Positions 28,601 through 41,500 of a DNA stretch of 64,000 nt are shown piece after piece (position 1 is the first letter of the stretch; each line of letters starts with the position of its first letter). The DNA comes from Pelecanus crispus (lineage: Eukaryota > Chordata > Aves > Pelecaniformes > Pelecanidae): the NCBI RefSeq assembly GCF_030463565.1, contig NC_134653.1, positions 28,023,150 to 28,087,149 of the forward strand. Reading direction: 5' to 3'. The notes under the pieces were generated by a model, which saw only the letters and a list, made by a program, of their open reading frames with translations, made no database searches and was not told where the DNA came from. The translations under genes and the position numbers were made by a program.

Positions 28601-31600
28601 AAGGGCTGGAAAATGCCACTGCAGGCACAGCCGGCAAGGGGAAATGTGACGGTTAGAAACCACTTGCCAAACAATGCTCAGGAGACGTGTCAGGCTGGAG
28701 ATTTCAGTCTCCTTGGCTGGACACACCTCGCTGCAGGCATTTCCCAAGGCTTAGATAACATGTCCTCTCGCTTAAGGTTGCATCCTTCCCACCCAGCGCT
28801 GAAGCCACCCTCTCCGGTGGAGATCCTGCTTTGTTCTCCCAAGCTGTGGTATAATGCCCCAAGTGTAAGCTTAGGGGTTTCCTTAGGGCTGTGCTGCTGC
28901 TGCTGCTAGTCCAGTCCTGTGAAGAGAGGATGAGGAGGGCACTGACTGGTGGGTAACTATCAAGGCATGCCCACTCCTCCCATCCCACCACAGGAGGGGA
29001 AAGGATTACCAAAGACCAAAACCAAAGGAAAGTCCCTGCAAACCAGGGCAGGCGTTCAGACCAGCTGAGTGCAGAGCTCGATCTGAGTCTCTGGCTAAGG
29101 CTGTGTGCAGCCACTTGCACTGCCCTTCCCAGTATAAGCAGCAGTTGGGGTGGCTGCCGTGCATGGGAACAGACAGCATTTAGCCACGGGAAGAGGCCAG
29201 GGCTTTGCAATAGAGACTGTGCAGCAAAATGCCTGCACAACACGAGTGCAGAGAGGCTGCCAGGCCTGAAACCAAGGGCTGAGGGCAGTGAGGACAGCAG
29301 AGGAGCAAAGCTGTATGCAGAGAGGTGTGCTGCAGGCTGGCCACAGTGCTTCTCAAAGTGCCTCTTCCTAGCAGCCTTGTGACCGAAAGGCTGAGAGGGA
29401 ACAGGAGGGAGAGGACAGATCCCATGGGAAAGCAGAAACCACAGTGGAGGTGCAGGCTGCCTGCTTGGTTCCTCACAGCTTTATCAGCCCTCAAGTGCTG
29501 TGATACAACCACCACCACTTCTGGGTCTGCTGGGGCCAGATGAACACCAGCCAAGCTTCCCAGGAAGTGTCCCAGCCATCCCAAGGAGCCGGGAGCATCT
29601 TTAACCTCATTGTGTTGGGCAGCACTCGCCCTCCAGAGCCTCTCGGGAGGAGAAGCAGCTGGAGAAGCACAGCTATAGTGCAGTATCAGCAACGCTGTGT
29701 ATAAAAAAACCTCAAGAGTGAGGCCAGTGCCTGGTACTGACAAACCCAGTGCTCTCCTCTGTCTGGGTCCATCCTCTGCTGCCTGTCCTGAACTTAAACT
29801 TGTCTCCTCTGTTGTATACCTAATTACCTGGGCTCCTGCCCGCTCCTGCAGCATGGACATGAAAAGAGACCCCCCTCCCTGTCAGACAGGAGTCACTGGA
29901 CAAGTTACAACGCGAATCCCATCAGTCTTGGATACTTCCCCTGTCACTGGGGGCCATTTCCTCTTCTGCTAGGGGATGAGCTCATGGGTTTTCTCCCCAC
30001 CTCCCTGTCCCTTCTGCTGCTGCTTTTCCATTTCTCCCTGCTTTCTCCTTCTGTTACTCAGAGTATTTGGCGAGGCCCTGGTGTTTGCTGCCTCTGGCTA
30101 GTAGCATTATCCTCCTCCTACCTATGAGCTTGCACCTCAGAGCAGTCCTGCCCTTAGTTCAACGCGTGGGGAAGGAAAGCAGAGACGCTTTCTCCTGCAG
30201 TTCTCATCTAAGACAGTTCTCACCCCATTTCTGTCCACTGTTTGGTTGCTGTGCCCCCAAGGGGCTCTGCACCCCCTTAATAGGCTGCAGCAATGTCCTG
30301 CCTGAGATCAGCACTGTTGTCGTGATGTACAGAGCACCACTGCTGGCTTTTTTGGCCAGTCTGCCTCAGCCCAGCATGGATTTGCAGGAGTTGGATTTCA
30401 AGGTGCAGCTACAGCTGATGGTTAGTGGTAAAACTGGAGCCAGCTCCACTCCAGTTAGGTTGTGTCCCAGAAGCTGACTGGCCTCAGAAGGTGCTAATGC
30501 TGCAGCCAAAATTTCATGGCAGGAACAGATTATGTTTGTGGTCTGGTCAGACCCTGAGCTAAGTGTGCTCCTGGTCGAGGCACTCTTAGTGGAAACAATG
30601 GAAACTCGGTGGAAGCAAGGCCTAGGCAAAGCCACCAGATTTATTGACCCTACCTCCCCCAGAACAAGGCAGAGTCTCTCAACCCCTCTAACTATCAATT
30701 CTTTGCATACACAAAATAATTCTGCTACAGGAATGGCTCCTTCATGCTGGGGTGCAGCCTGGTCCCATGGCAGACAGAGCCAGAGGGAATGCAACGGCCG
30801 AGGCCAAACTTTGGCCAAATGAGGCCAAATGGGAGGTGCTGCAGTGCCTGGCCGTGCATACACAGTTGGAGGTTCCTCTCTGCTCACTTCCCATACTCCA
30901 TGGCACCATCAAGCACTGCCTCCTGGGGCTTGACAGTTTGTTTCCGGATTATTTGGTGGTAGTTGTTGTTGGCAACGAAAAAAGGAAAATGTTTATTTTT
31001 CCTAAGCAACGTGGAACATGAAACATTATGGGCTGCAAATGTTTATGCCCACAGACAGAATGAGAAGACCCAGGCTCTGACGTAACAAGAGAAAGCAAAC
31101 GAATAAACACTGCAGGACTATTTTTATTATCAGAGACTTTAATTACGTGACAGTTTGTGAGTCTAGTCCATCAACAACACCACAACCAAGCTGCTGGTGT
31201 CACCCAAGCAACAGTTTGCCAGAAACAGGAGTACTCACAAAGCAAACAAGCCCCAGGATGCTGGGATAGCAAAAGGTTTCAAGAGCCCTTAATCTGATGA
31301 CCTAGAAATGCCCTTGAAACCAAGAAAGTGCTTTAGGATGCAGCACACTCCAGGCAGAGGAGGAAGGGGCTTGAGATGTTTTGTTCATTGTGCAATTACA
31401 TCTGAGCTAAGGTGAGCGATGAGCTATTGGTGCCCAGCCCAAGACAGCCAGGACATCTCCCACTGGATAAGGCCACCTGGCACAGTGCAGCCCTCTTGAG
31501 CTATGGGGGGATGTTCTACCCTTGGGGAGTGGATGCTGCTCAGATGTGCAGGCTGGGATCTCCAAACTCACTGTCCCCCTGCCCAATCTCCTGGAGATGT

Positions 31601-34600
31601 CGGGGGGGGGGGGTTCCCCCTCCACTAATGTTCACAGAGCCACTTTTATGAGCTAGTAATGCCTCTCTCCTGCCCAAATCCCACTAAGAAGAGGAGGTCT
31701 GCTCACCTGTCTCTTCTTGTGGGTCTTATCTGCACCAGGATCTCAGTGAACCTCTAAAAACATGTCTGTGGCCCTCAGTGAAGCCCTGAAGTGCCCCACT
31801 TTTCATTTTGCTGGACAGCTATGTGCAGACTCAGCAGTGCTTCCATTCACGTTAGAGGCTGAGCTGTCCCCTCTGTAAGAATATCCAGGAACGCTTCATT
31901 TACCTGTCTGCGTATTTGGGAGTAGTAGGAAAGAGCTGACAGCATCTCTGGTGTGAAGAATCTCTGCTGGACTATTTCTCCACGGAAGATCCTTTTTTAA
32001 ACAAGACCTACACAGTGCACCCTGCCTCTGCTGAGCCCCCCAGGTTATGGTGCCAGGGCAGGATATGGGGGAAGCAAGCAAAGCGCTGTGTGAGCTGGAG
32101 CCGGGGATCCTCCCCAAAGTGCTTCTCTCCTCCCTGCTCCCTTCTCCCTCCCTGCTCCACTTTGCCAGCTGCACACCCCAAGTCTTGCCACACTGCAGGG
32201 TGTGCATGTGTGTTGCATGTGAAAGCACAAACACAACAAACCCACTGGAGAGTAACTGCTTACATGTGTCTTGAGTCTCTCCCAGAGCAGAAGATAAACA
32301 TGCCTAAAATTACCCCAACACTCACTGCAGTATTTAAATAGCCAAACCAAACAGTGCAAATCAAACCCTTCCTGCGGGAGCTGTCTGAGCCCTGAGCGAG
32401 GCAGGCGGCCTCCCTGGCTCCTGGGCTGCAGGGAAGGCAGCACCGTGCTTCCAGGGGGGAACCTGCTGGGTTCAGGGCAAGAGCTGCAGGATACGGCCCC
32501 CCCAAGGGATTATGCTGGCAGCTGGGAGGGTGCCCACCACTTCTCCACGGAGAGATAGTTTCCCAGCAAATGGACTGACTTTGATTTCCCAGGGGAGCTG
32601 AAAGCAATGCAGGAATTCAGTGTCTGCGTATGCACTGCCCCGAGGACTGCAGATCTTTTGTTCTCAAGTTTTACAGTGGACACCAGACACAGCCTGTATT
32701 CTGCTCTCAGTTTTCTCTTTCTTTCTTTAGGTACTAATGTAAAAGTGAAGGAGATCTACAGAGTTTGCTACAAAGAATACAGCTCCTTCTGCAACTTGCC
32801 CTGTGTAGCCTGGCTTTAAAATGCATCTGAGCTCTTGATTCCCTCCCCCCTCAGCACTGCTGTTGCGAGTTGTTAGTGGAGCACCGAATAGTCCTGGTGC
32901 AGCATCCCGCTGCGCCAGGTGCTGCCTAGCATGGTCCTTGCCCGCCCCATCTACTAACACAGCTCGAGGAAGTCACCGTCATCTGTCTTGTAGGAGTGTG
33001 AGTCTCTTTTCCCAGTTCAGCCCCTTGGCTCCTTCCTCATTCATCACCCGACAGCAAAAGGTGCCCAGACAGGAAATTAGCTGCTGTTAGACATAGGAAA
33101 ACATCTTTTTGTGCAGAGAGACTCAAGAGTAGCCGGGGAAGTGAACATGCGATGGCACAGCACAGGTCTCTAGTAAGAGAGGGTAGAGAAGGGCTGAGCC
33201 AGAAATGCATGCACGGGCCACTGTCAGCCCAGCAATCCCACTTCAGCCATTCTGTGCTGACATGTGTACCCCATCCAGGAGAGAAATGGGGTACACTGCT
33301 GTCGACTTACTTACACCATATGTGAGAGCAACCACTGTGATGCTGGCTTTACCTCAGAGGCACCAGAATGACCTTTAGAAGCCTTGACACCAGATAAGGA
33401 ACCCATAAGGGCAGCTATCTGGGATGAGAGAACTGCTGTTTGAAAGGATGGGAAATCATCTGTCCCTTTCCAGCCCCCAACCGATGCAGCCATCACCTCT
33501 GCAAAGACTGAGTGAAATACATTGATTTGAAACCCCGAGCTCCACATGGCTGGTCAAACACACAAGCACAAGATGTTCCTGAACAAAACATACCTGTAGG
33601 AGCATCGCCTGGAGTTACTCCAGCCAAGAGGAAAGTATTAGCGCTCACGATGCAGAGCATTAGCCTGGAATAAGGAAGAAACCATCTCTGGGCAGCGGAC
33701 TGCCAGCTGGGGGGACCTTCTTCAGGAGTATGGTGGTGGATTAGATGTACCAGGAGCCTGAGCAGACCTGGACCCCTGCATTAACTCTGTGCTCATCCAG
33801 CAGTTTGGTGTATTCTCCCCTGTTCAAGGGGTACTGGCCAAGGCAGATGAGCCCCAGCAACCTCTGCAGTCAGTCAGCAGCTGCAAGCACCAGCAAAAGG
33901 AGATGGACAGTGCATGTTGCAGCGGGACCGGACCCAAGTTCAGATGGTGTGAAACCCAGGCTGGCTCTCCCTTCCCTGGGGACCAGAGGCTGTGGGGGTC
34001 CCTCCAGGAGCAGCAGCTTCTCAGCTTGCACACAGCAGAGCGTGAGGCACACGGCAGCCCAGCCAGCGTCCCCGCAGGAACCAGCGGTCTCCAGCTTTAC
34101 GCAGGTCCCTCCCAGCCCACCACTCGCTACGTTCAGATGGGGATGAAATCTGCGGAGCGGTGTCATAACGGGTGCAGAGTGCCACCGCCCGAGCGCTTGG
34201 CCTCACCTTCCTCAGAGGCAGAGTGGAGCCAAGCACAGTGACATTTTGTTTGGAATAATACAAGCACTTTGGGGGCCAAGGCTGCTCTGTGCCAAGTCCC
34301 AGCCCACAGCATATTTAGCAGCCAAGTTAGAAAGTACTCAGATGACAGGGCTGATAATAAAACCATCGACGGAACCTGAACTAATCCCCTTGCGCTGCTA
34401 CTGGGCATTTGCTCTGTCATTATTTTATGGCACACTAGCGAAGCGCATGTATATAATAACCCAATTACGCACGCACACATTCCCAGCACAAGGAGCTCTC
34501 TGTCTTCTCCCGTCCCCTGAATCCCTCGCACGCCGCTGCTCTTCTCCGGCAGCGGCAATCCCTCCTGCTCGCAGCTCCATCCCAGGTGCTGGGATCTGGC

Positions 34601-35165
34601 AGGCATGTGCAGGAAGAAAGAGCCCTGCTGCTCCCCTCCTGCCTGCGCGTTTGATTCATCCCTTTAGTCTCGTCTCCCCATAACGCTCCTCGGAATTGCC
34701 AGCGCAGCATGCGGGGGGTGTTATTAGCAGGCAGCCAGTGCTCTGCTGCCTTTAAAGGAAGGGGGGATCCCGTGTCCTCTCGTAAACCCTCCTCCTCCCG
34801 GTCCCTGTTTTTCCCTTGCTCGCTCCGCAGAGGGGAGCACGCCTGTGAAAACTCCCCTAAAACGCCAAGAGGAGCCCGCGGAGCCGGGGGTGCCGGCATC
34901 CCGAGGGGGGATGGAGGAGGGGGGGAAAGGGGGGCGGCTCACCCCGCTCAGCGGCGGCTCTGCCGGGGGGCTGCTCCCCTCGGGGGTGCCCGGGAGACCC
35001 GCGGGAGCAAGGAAAGGGGTGGTTGGGACTTGGCGGGGCGGGACACGGAGGCACCGGGTGGTCCCGACTCACCGGCTTATGTCGGCGGGCGGGCGCGGCG
35101 GGCGCGCAGTGCAGCAAGGCGGCGGCCAGCAAGGCGGCGGCGGCGGGCAGCGGCGGACGGGCCAT
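16646..35165 (-). CDS. MMP11: MMP11 (stromelysin-3), furin-activated matrix metalloproteinase
   Basis: Eight coding exons on the minus strand: 35073-35165, 25687-25937, 24272-24415, 23072-23205, 19890-20137, 19342-19555, 17697-17954, 16646-16779. They sum to 1476 bases, giving 491 residues (human 488). A signal peptide (1 to about 25) is followed by a prodomain with the cysteine switch PRCGVPD (Cys79) and a furin site RNRQKR ending at residue 99. The zinc motif [11 protein letters not shown] has His217, Glu218, His221 and His227, with a Met-turn LMSPFY beyond it. A linker and a four-bladed hemopexin domain follow (DACD ... FFSC, the usual disulfide pair). The family is activated inside the secretory pathway and acts in the extracellular matrix on serpins, IGFBP-1 and collagen VI rather than classical matrix substrates. 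The start at 35165 has a strong context (GGCATGG) and leads directly into the signal peptide; an in-frame ATG 27 bases upstream is possible. Exon 4 joins exon 5 within a Gly codon and exon 7 joins exon 8 within a Gly codon, both restoring the expected protein. Intron 1 is about 9.1 kb and holds no gene that I recognise. Confidence 0.95.
20168..20337 (-). mobile_element. CR1 LINE, 3' tail fragment
   Basis: The sequence, starting AGAATCATAGAATCCTTTAG and continuing through the stretch reading AAGTCCAACC, matches the highly conserved 3' end of avian CR1 elements, read from the complementary strand. The CR1 sense strand is therefore minus, and its 3' terminus with the ATTCTATGATTCT-type tail is at 20168. 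Only about 170 bases of the 3' end remain; 5' truncation is normal for CR1. It lies in MMP11 intron 4, in the same orientation as the gene, and ends 30 bases before exon 5. Confidence 0.93.
22467..22491. repeat. A-rich simple tract
   Basis: A run of A with one G interruption, in MMP11 intron 4. No element was recognised upstream of it, so it is not claimed as a retroposon tail. Confidence 0.8.
23395..23458. repeat. Two-copy 31-bp tandem repeat
   Basis: The unit begins CACTGAGGAGGCAGAGCTTG and recurs at 23426 with few mismatches. It lies in MMP11 intron 3, outside exons. It may be polymorphic in copy number; no function is suggested. Confidence 0.75.
24084..24122. repeat. A-rich simple tract (A with AAAC units)
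   Basis: A low-complexity A/C tract in MMP11 intron 3. No parent element was recognised. Confidence 0.7.
28423..28468. repeat. Two-copy 23-bp tandem repeat
   Basis: Two adjacent copies of a unit starting GGCCCTGGGAGGGGACACAG differ at one base, and a partial third copy follows. They lie in MMP11 intron 1. Confidence 0.75.
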
Positions 35166-35560
35166 GCCGGGCGGCGGAGCGGGATCGGACATGGGGCAGG
35201 GGGGGGATCCCCCCCGCTAAGGCTTTTATCCCCCCCCCCGTGGCCGCCTGCCCTCCTCCCCGCGCCTCCTCCCGCTCCTGCCTTTTGTTCTCCCCGAGCC
35301 GCGGCTGTACGGGCCGGGGGGACACGGCCCCGGCGGCATCGCGGGAGGGGGGTCCCGCCCGTCCCGCCCCGCTCCGCCCCACCGCCCCCGGCGGTGGGGC
35401 GGAGCGGGGCGGGACGGGCGGGACCCCCCTCCCGCGCCTGCCCGCCACCAGCCCCTGGCCTCCGTGAATCGGGGTCCCGCCCCCCCCCGGCGCAAGCTGT
35501 GGAGGTCCCTGGGGCCATGCATTGCTCCCCGGGGGTGCTACTCTGCCTCGCCGCCCGGCT
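34840..35560 (-). promoter_or_regulatory. CpG-island promoter of MMP11
   Basis: A dense CpG block spans MMP11 exon 1 and about 400 bases upstream. It carries several GC boxes of the Sp1 type (GGGGCGGAG, GGGGCGGGA), most of them inside the inverted repeat at 35340-35436. No TATA box was seen at a sensible distance. The island limits are judged by eye. Confidence 0.65.
35340..35436. repeat. Perfect 47-bp inverted repeat with 3-base loop
   Basis: The left arm at 35340-35386 and the right arm at 35390-35436 are exact reverse complements, separated only by CCC. I checked all positions base by base. The arms are about 85% G+C and contain GC-box motifs on both strands. The centre lies about 220 bases upstream of the MMP11 start codon. 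The symmetry stops sharply at both outer ends. It could extrude as a cruciform or, if transcribed, fold as a long hairpin. A fold-back artefact in the assembly is the main alternative. Confidence 0.95.
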
Positions 35561-38500
35561 TTTGCCTCTTTTTTGCATGAGGGAGCAGCTGCTGGAGTCG
35601 CCTAAGCTGGGTGTCAGCGCTTGCAGTCCTGCAACTGGTTTCTAGCCGGATTGGGATGGCTTTACGCGGGTCGGTTTACAGGCGTCTTCCACCTCTCCTG
35701 CCTAGGGGTACCAAGGACTAAAAAAACCCAATCCTCTTAGACCCTCAGAGCCCACCGAGACCGCTCAGTCCCCATTGGGTTTCGAAATACCCGATCTCTG
35801 GGTTTAAATGCGTCTGCATCCCCGCTTTGCCTGTGCAGAGATCTGCCGAAGCCATCTGTGTGCGCCCAGCCCTTCGCTTAACCATTTGCAAGAAGGCTTT
35901 CCCTGCGCGGGATGCTGAGGAAAGGGAAGGAGGGGAACACCCCTCGTTTTGGGCATGCCAAAGCCTCCTGGATGCTCAGCCAAACGCTCAGCCAAATGCT
36001 CAGCCACCTGGAGATGCAGGCAGCAATGCACCGATCTGGTTTCTTGGTTCCTCTTTCTATGGGAGAAGCCCTGGACTGTGTCAGCATCCCCTCAGTAGAC
36101 TGAGTTTAGCTGCAAATTGTTTCAAGAAATGTATGCAAATAAGAAAACTTTGATCTCCAGCTGCCAGGGCTGGTGTGCAGGGAGTGGGTAAGGCTTCCTG
36201 ACATCCTGGACTGTATTACTGTTTTATTTGTCTGTGATCAGTTGTTCATGTTTTGTTTTATGGGAACCAGACTGAGGATGTAAATACTGGGTACGGTAAG
36301 CAGATGTGAGAAGAGCGAGCCTGGTCGTGGCCGTGCTTGGAAGGTGCTGCTGTGCTTAGCTAGTGGGCCGTTAGCTAGATGTCCTCGCACCCGAACAGTG
36401 TGTTTGGTGTATCCCTGAGACCTCACTCGTAAGAGGGGAGAGGGAAGGAGAGAAGAAGCAAAAGGGAAGAAGCGAGGAGCTGCTGTTCACAGGGCTCAGA
36501 CTTTACACTGTGGAATTTACCCTCCTCCTGCTATTCTGGCTGTGCCCTGGGAATGCAGAGCAGATCCTACTTTCTTGCCTTGCTCTGAGCCAGACAGCTG
36601 GGTCTCAGCGAGAAAAGCTTTCCTGCCTTTGTCTCTCTTTTCTTTAGTGTCTTTTCTTTGAATGCTGGTGTCTCTGGGAGCTTGGTGCCTTCCAGCCCAT
36701 GGCAGTGGACCCTGTTGGTGTCCTGGGGAAGTGGGGAGAGGCGTGGGAGCAGCCTGTGAGGCAGCGACAGGCAGCTTGGCTCTTCTTAATAAAGGGAGAC
36801 TTTTGAAGGGGGTGTTCTGGGAAATACAGTCCTTGCAGAGATGGGACCGTGTGCGAGAACTGCTGGCTCCTGCCAGGGACTTAACACAAAAGAAAGTGCA
36901 TGGTGTGTTTGGGATTACAAATATTTCCCAGCCGAACAAGTAGATGTTTAGCAGCGGGAAAATGGCCCATTGAGTGTTTTGGGGGTTTGTGTTCTCACCT
37001 TCTGCAGAGGGCTCTATGCACAGCCTGCAGAAGTCCTTTTTGCTAGTGCTCCTGTGCTGGGAGCCCTCTCAGCCACTGTCTGTCCGTGCAGCCCTCATCC
37101 CTACCTCAGTTTGCAGCTGGCTGAATGTACAGCGACTGCTGGCAGATGAGCACAGGGCTCCCACCCCAGCCCCAGAGTGCTGACAGCCTGACATCTGTCA
37201 GCGCAGGCGCTGTCTGCTTGCTTTCCTGCAGCTCCTGCCAGACTGGAGCCAAATTTGGGGTTCAAGGATCTCATGATGGCTGCAGGAGCTCAGTGGAAGC
37301 CTTCGTGATTGGAAGGTCCTGCCGGTCACCAATGTTGCTGATACAGCATCCCCATGCATGGCTCTTCTTGCTTGGCACCTGCCTCAATGCCTTCCAGTCC
37401 TAGCAAGTGGCAGAGCTGTGGTGGGTTTTCCAAGTCCTTCTGGACACAAGCGTTAGCTCTTCTTCCACTCCCCTAAGCCTTTCCAGCAAGGAGGGACCTT
37501 GCGAACACCTGGGCAAGTGAAGTGGCCTCGTGATGCGAGTCTCAACAGGAACCACCAACCGGGGCTAACTTCTGTCAGCAGCCCCCTCCCCAGCAGGTGT
37601 TTGGTGGAAAGAGACTGTGCAAGAGGGAGGAAGGGAACAGTGGGTCTGATTCTGCTCGGTTGTAAGCAGCAAGGAGGTGGAATAACTCTTTCAGTCCATG
37701 GGCCACTTGGGTGTGGAGCTGCTGTAAGCACTTCGGACTGAGAGGAGGTGGGGGAAGAGCTCTCTGATGAGAGCTAAGGGCAAAGGGGGGGAAGTGAGAG
37801 AGAAATTGAATTTAAATGGATTAAGCCTGTCTGTCCAAAGTCCTTTGTTTCCTGCCACCTCCCTGGTGTGACTTTCACAGCTGTGTTCTGTGTGGCTGGG
37901 GACCTGGTTTTAGGTTCCCTGCAAAATCAGCATGGAGTTTTACACCTCATGGGCATTTCCCTGTGCAGCTGGAGGAGGGTCCAGGAGCCAAATACCCAGG
38001 ACAGAGAAACCCCTTTGATTTTTCTCCTCTAATGTCTTTCCTGTCCTCCCTGTAGGTGGTGGCCTCATGAATTGGTGTCTCCAGCGTCACTGCTCAGCGG
38101 GTGACAAATGGGGATGCATCCCCATCAGGCAAGTCTCTGTTCTCATCCTCTTGCTTTTGGGATTCCCCTTTTCTTTGGCCCTGGCATCTTGTTTTCTCCT
38201 GGGCAGCCAAAGTGGGTGTTTATACAGGTGGTGGTAGGTGCAAACAAGGCTGTGGGTCATGCACAGTGAACTGCCCTTGTAAACACCAGGGATCAGGAGT
38301 ATGTCTTGAACAGGCCTTGAATTACTTGGTTCTCCTCCTCAGCTGGCAGCCCGAAGCATGGGCATGGGGAAGGGGGGGCAAGAAGAGGACATGGAGTTAG
38401 GGCAAATTTGGCCTTTGGGCCTGGACTCACAAGTGGAAAGGTAAAGTAATATGTAAAGTAAAGTAATATGTAAAAATGTCTGTTGGTCAGCAAAATGCTT

Positions 38501-41500
38501 GGCTTCAAAGCTCTTTTTAGCTTTTTAAAATCTTTTAAATGAAAATGGCTGGATTTGTGCAGGCTGTCCTGGATCCAAACAGCACACCTTGAAAATGTCA
38601 AAGTAAAATATTTTGATTTTTCTTCCAGACTTCAACTTAACTAGGCTGATGTAACAGTCTCAGTATGACTTTCCACAAAGTTTTGCTTCATCCACTACTA
38701 CTTATTTTGCATTTATTTGGTTTTGCCTTTTAAAAAAACCCCCTCCCTTAACCTTAATTCTGAGTTGAACCCAGCGGTGCAGAGTCTTCCAGGTTGGGAT
38801 CTGCCTGGTTTACTGCCCTCATGAAACCAAGAGGCACAGGTGGAGCAGAGCCCCTGGGCTGAGTGCACGACTACCTGCAGGGCTGCTGGGCTGGCACCGC
38901 TGCCTCCTCCAACCTAGGAACAAGCAAGATGGTGGCAGGACTGTCCTGCCCCTCACCTTGCAGAGGTGCACTGCATCTGCCCAGGGTCCAGTCCAGGAGT
39001 GGGTCCCTGGGGGAGCAGCTAAGGCAGCCACAGCCCCATCCCCTGTGTAGCTCACACTGCAGCTCACGTGGTGCCTGAGCAGCTGCGGGGTCGTGCAGCT
39101 CTTCCTCCCCCTTCTCCCCCTGCAGCCCCTGGTGCAGCTGCAGCCGGTCCTGGGATTCAGTCCCTGGGAAGCAACTCCCTGCTAGGCCGTGGTCTCGGCA
39201 GGGCAGGGGCAGGCTGCAGCCCCGGGAGAGGTACGCCACAGTGTTTGTTGTCTAATCATCTCCTGCCCCCGTGCCAGGAGCCGAGCGCACACAAACAGTG
39301 CCGGGCTCCGGTGAGAAACACTGCCTGCGAGATAAGCCAGGCAAGGAAAACACATCCATCTTCGTGTCTCTTGGCCTAGGATGGAGTTTCATCTGCTGGC
39401 ATTTTCCTGGCGTAGGCTCAGGGCACACCACAATTCACCTGAGGAGCCAGACACCGGGGAGCCAGCTCCCATTCCTGGCGAGAGGTGTCAGCCCCAACTG
39501 GTGCAGATCGTGATGGTTGCGAGGAGCTGGTGGTTGAGGCCCTGTTGGTGCATGGGGAAGGGTGCTGACCCTGGGCTGAGCCCCTGTGGCAGCCTGGACT
39601 CGACTGCATAGCGCCAACAGTTGCGTTCACCACCTGAGCAAAAGGGCGAGACTCCCTGCCCACAGTCCCTGTGCCTGGCTGTGCACCCAGCACCCAGCAG
39701 AGCCCAGGTTAAGAGCTTCCAGCCGGCAGCCTGGACAGAGCAGAAATAACTGGTCTTTGGGAGATACAGAGCTGGAGTGTGAGAGCAGAGCAGAGACTTG
39801 ACTCCAGCCTGCGGCTGCTCGGTGTCTGATAAGGAGGCTGCTAGTGCCGTCTTGCAGCGCTCCCAACCTGCCAGCTCTCTGCAAATGAAACGTCCTGGTG
39901 AAACGCCCCCCACCCTTGGCTCCCTCTGATCCCCTCCGAAGCTGAGCCGACACTGGAATGTCTCCTGGGATGTGATTCCCTCTAGCCTAAGGGGGACTGC
40001 GTTAATAAAACCCAGCATGAGATGATGGGGGAGGAGGCAGGCAGAGCTGGTGAGATGAGGCTTTTACGAACAAGTCGTGGGTCTGCTGGAAATGTCCCGT
40101 CCTGTCCTCTCTCCCTCCCCCTGTCCCCGAAGCCGAGCTGTGGAATTCAGGGTGTGGGTCGAGGCTTTTCTTCACGCATGTTTCTGCTCAGAGCAGCCAA
40201 GCCCCTCACCTCCCTCCTCCCCCCCTCCTCAGCACCTCCCTGGAACAGGTATCACTCCCCTGGCCCCTCTCCGCTCAGCCTCACTGCTGCTGGGACCCTC
40301 CTGCCCTTCTGCATTGCTCAGACATCATCCCAAGGGGTGCTTTTCCCATGACGAGTGGAAGGTGTCCATCCCCGGGATGTGCAGGCCAGCTTGGCAAGCC
40401 AGGGCCAGCAATAGCAAGGAGAGAGTACTCCCTGCATCCCCAGGACCAGGGGGCAACTGCGCTCACAGCCGCGAGCAGCTGGGCTGGTTGGTGCTGGGTG
40501 AGCAGATATAGGCATCCACGGGCCATCTGCCCAGCATCAGGGCAGTGCTGTGGGCTCTGACAGAATGAAGCCATGTGAAAGCAGTGAGGATGTGAGCCAG
40601 GAGGGAAGATTGACAAAAGAGCAAGTAAACTCAGTCCAGAGGAGATAACCAGGAAGAGAGGTCATGGAGATGTGGGTTTTGGTTGGTGTAAGTGCTCTCT
40701 TGGCTCCTGTTGGGATGCAAAGTGGCTCTCACAGCTATTAGTTTATGCAGCAGTGATGCAGTGCCCTGCAACTGGGAGCTCATGCTCACATGGGAAAGAT
40801 CGTGTCTGTGACCCACACTGAGTTGCCATTAACAAATGTCAATGCAATAAATTGGCTGTCAGACTGTGGCAGAGCTCAGTTCCCAAGATGTTTTTTCCAC
40901 TTTCTCCTGGACAGCAGTTGCTGAACTCTGAGACTGCATTACCACAAACTTAGTGTAGAAGCCTCAGATCCAGGGAAGCACCCAGAGACCAAACTGAAGA
41001 CTCCAAAGAACAGTCTAAAAGGAGCACCACGAGAGCTTGTACACAGCTGGGAATGAATCCAGCATGGCATACACAGTGCCCAGCCTTTGCAGAGAGCTAT
41101 GGTGTTTGCTCAGGCCACCGATTTTGCAAAGGCCAGACAAAAAGCGTGCACTGTTCCGATGGAGGAACCTGTGGATAGTCTCTGTGTTGAGCTCAGCACT
41201 CTAGGGTGGAGGTTGCAGCTAAAAGAAGAGCATTTCAGCAGAAATCTTGACAAGCCAGAGTGCCTGACTGGGCTTCCATGTGCATTTGCAGGGAAGCAAG
41301 AGGAAGAGGAGATACCACTGGCTGCTTCTACAGAGGAAAGAAAGGATGGGCTCCACTATTTCATTTCTGGCTGAGAAGAGATGTTGGAAGCTGATGGCTG
41401 GACAGCCTCAGTAGGGCAGGGAAAGCAATGTGGTGATTAAAACTCATGAGACATTTTGGAGAGCTGAGACAGAGGAGCCCGAATCATAGGTGGCTGTGAA

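Noticed and set aside
29180-29860. Minus-strand open frame of 226 codons in MMP11 intron 1
   Set aside because: Leu/Ser-rich with no known family, no conserved motif and no exon-like borders; likely chance in GC-rich intronic DNA. The 173-codon frame at 30366-30887 was rejected for the same reason.
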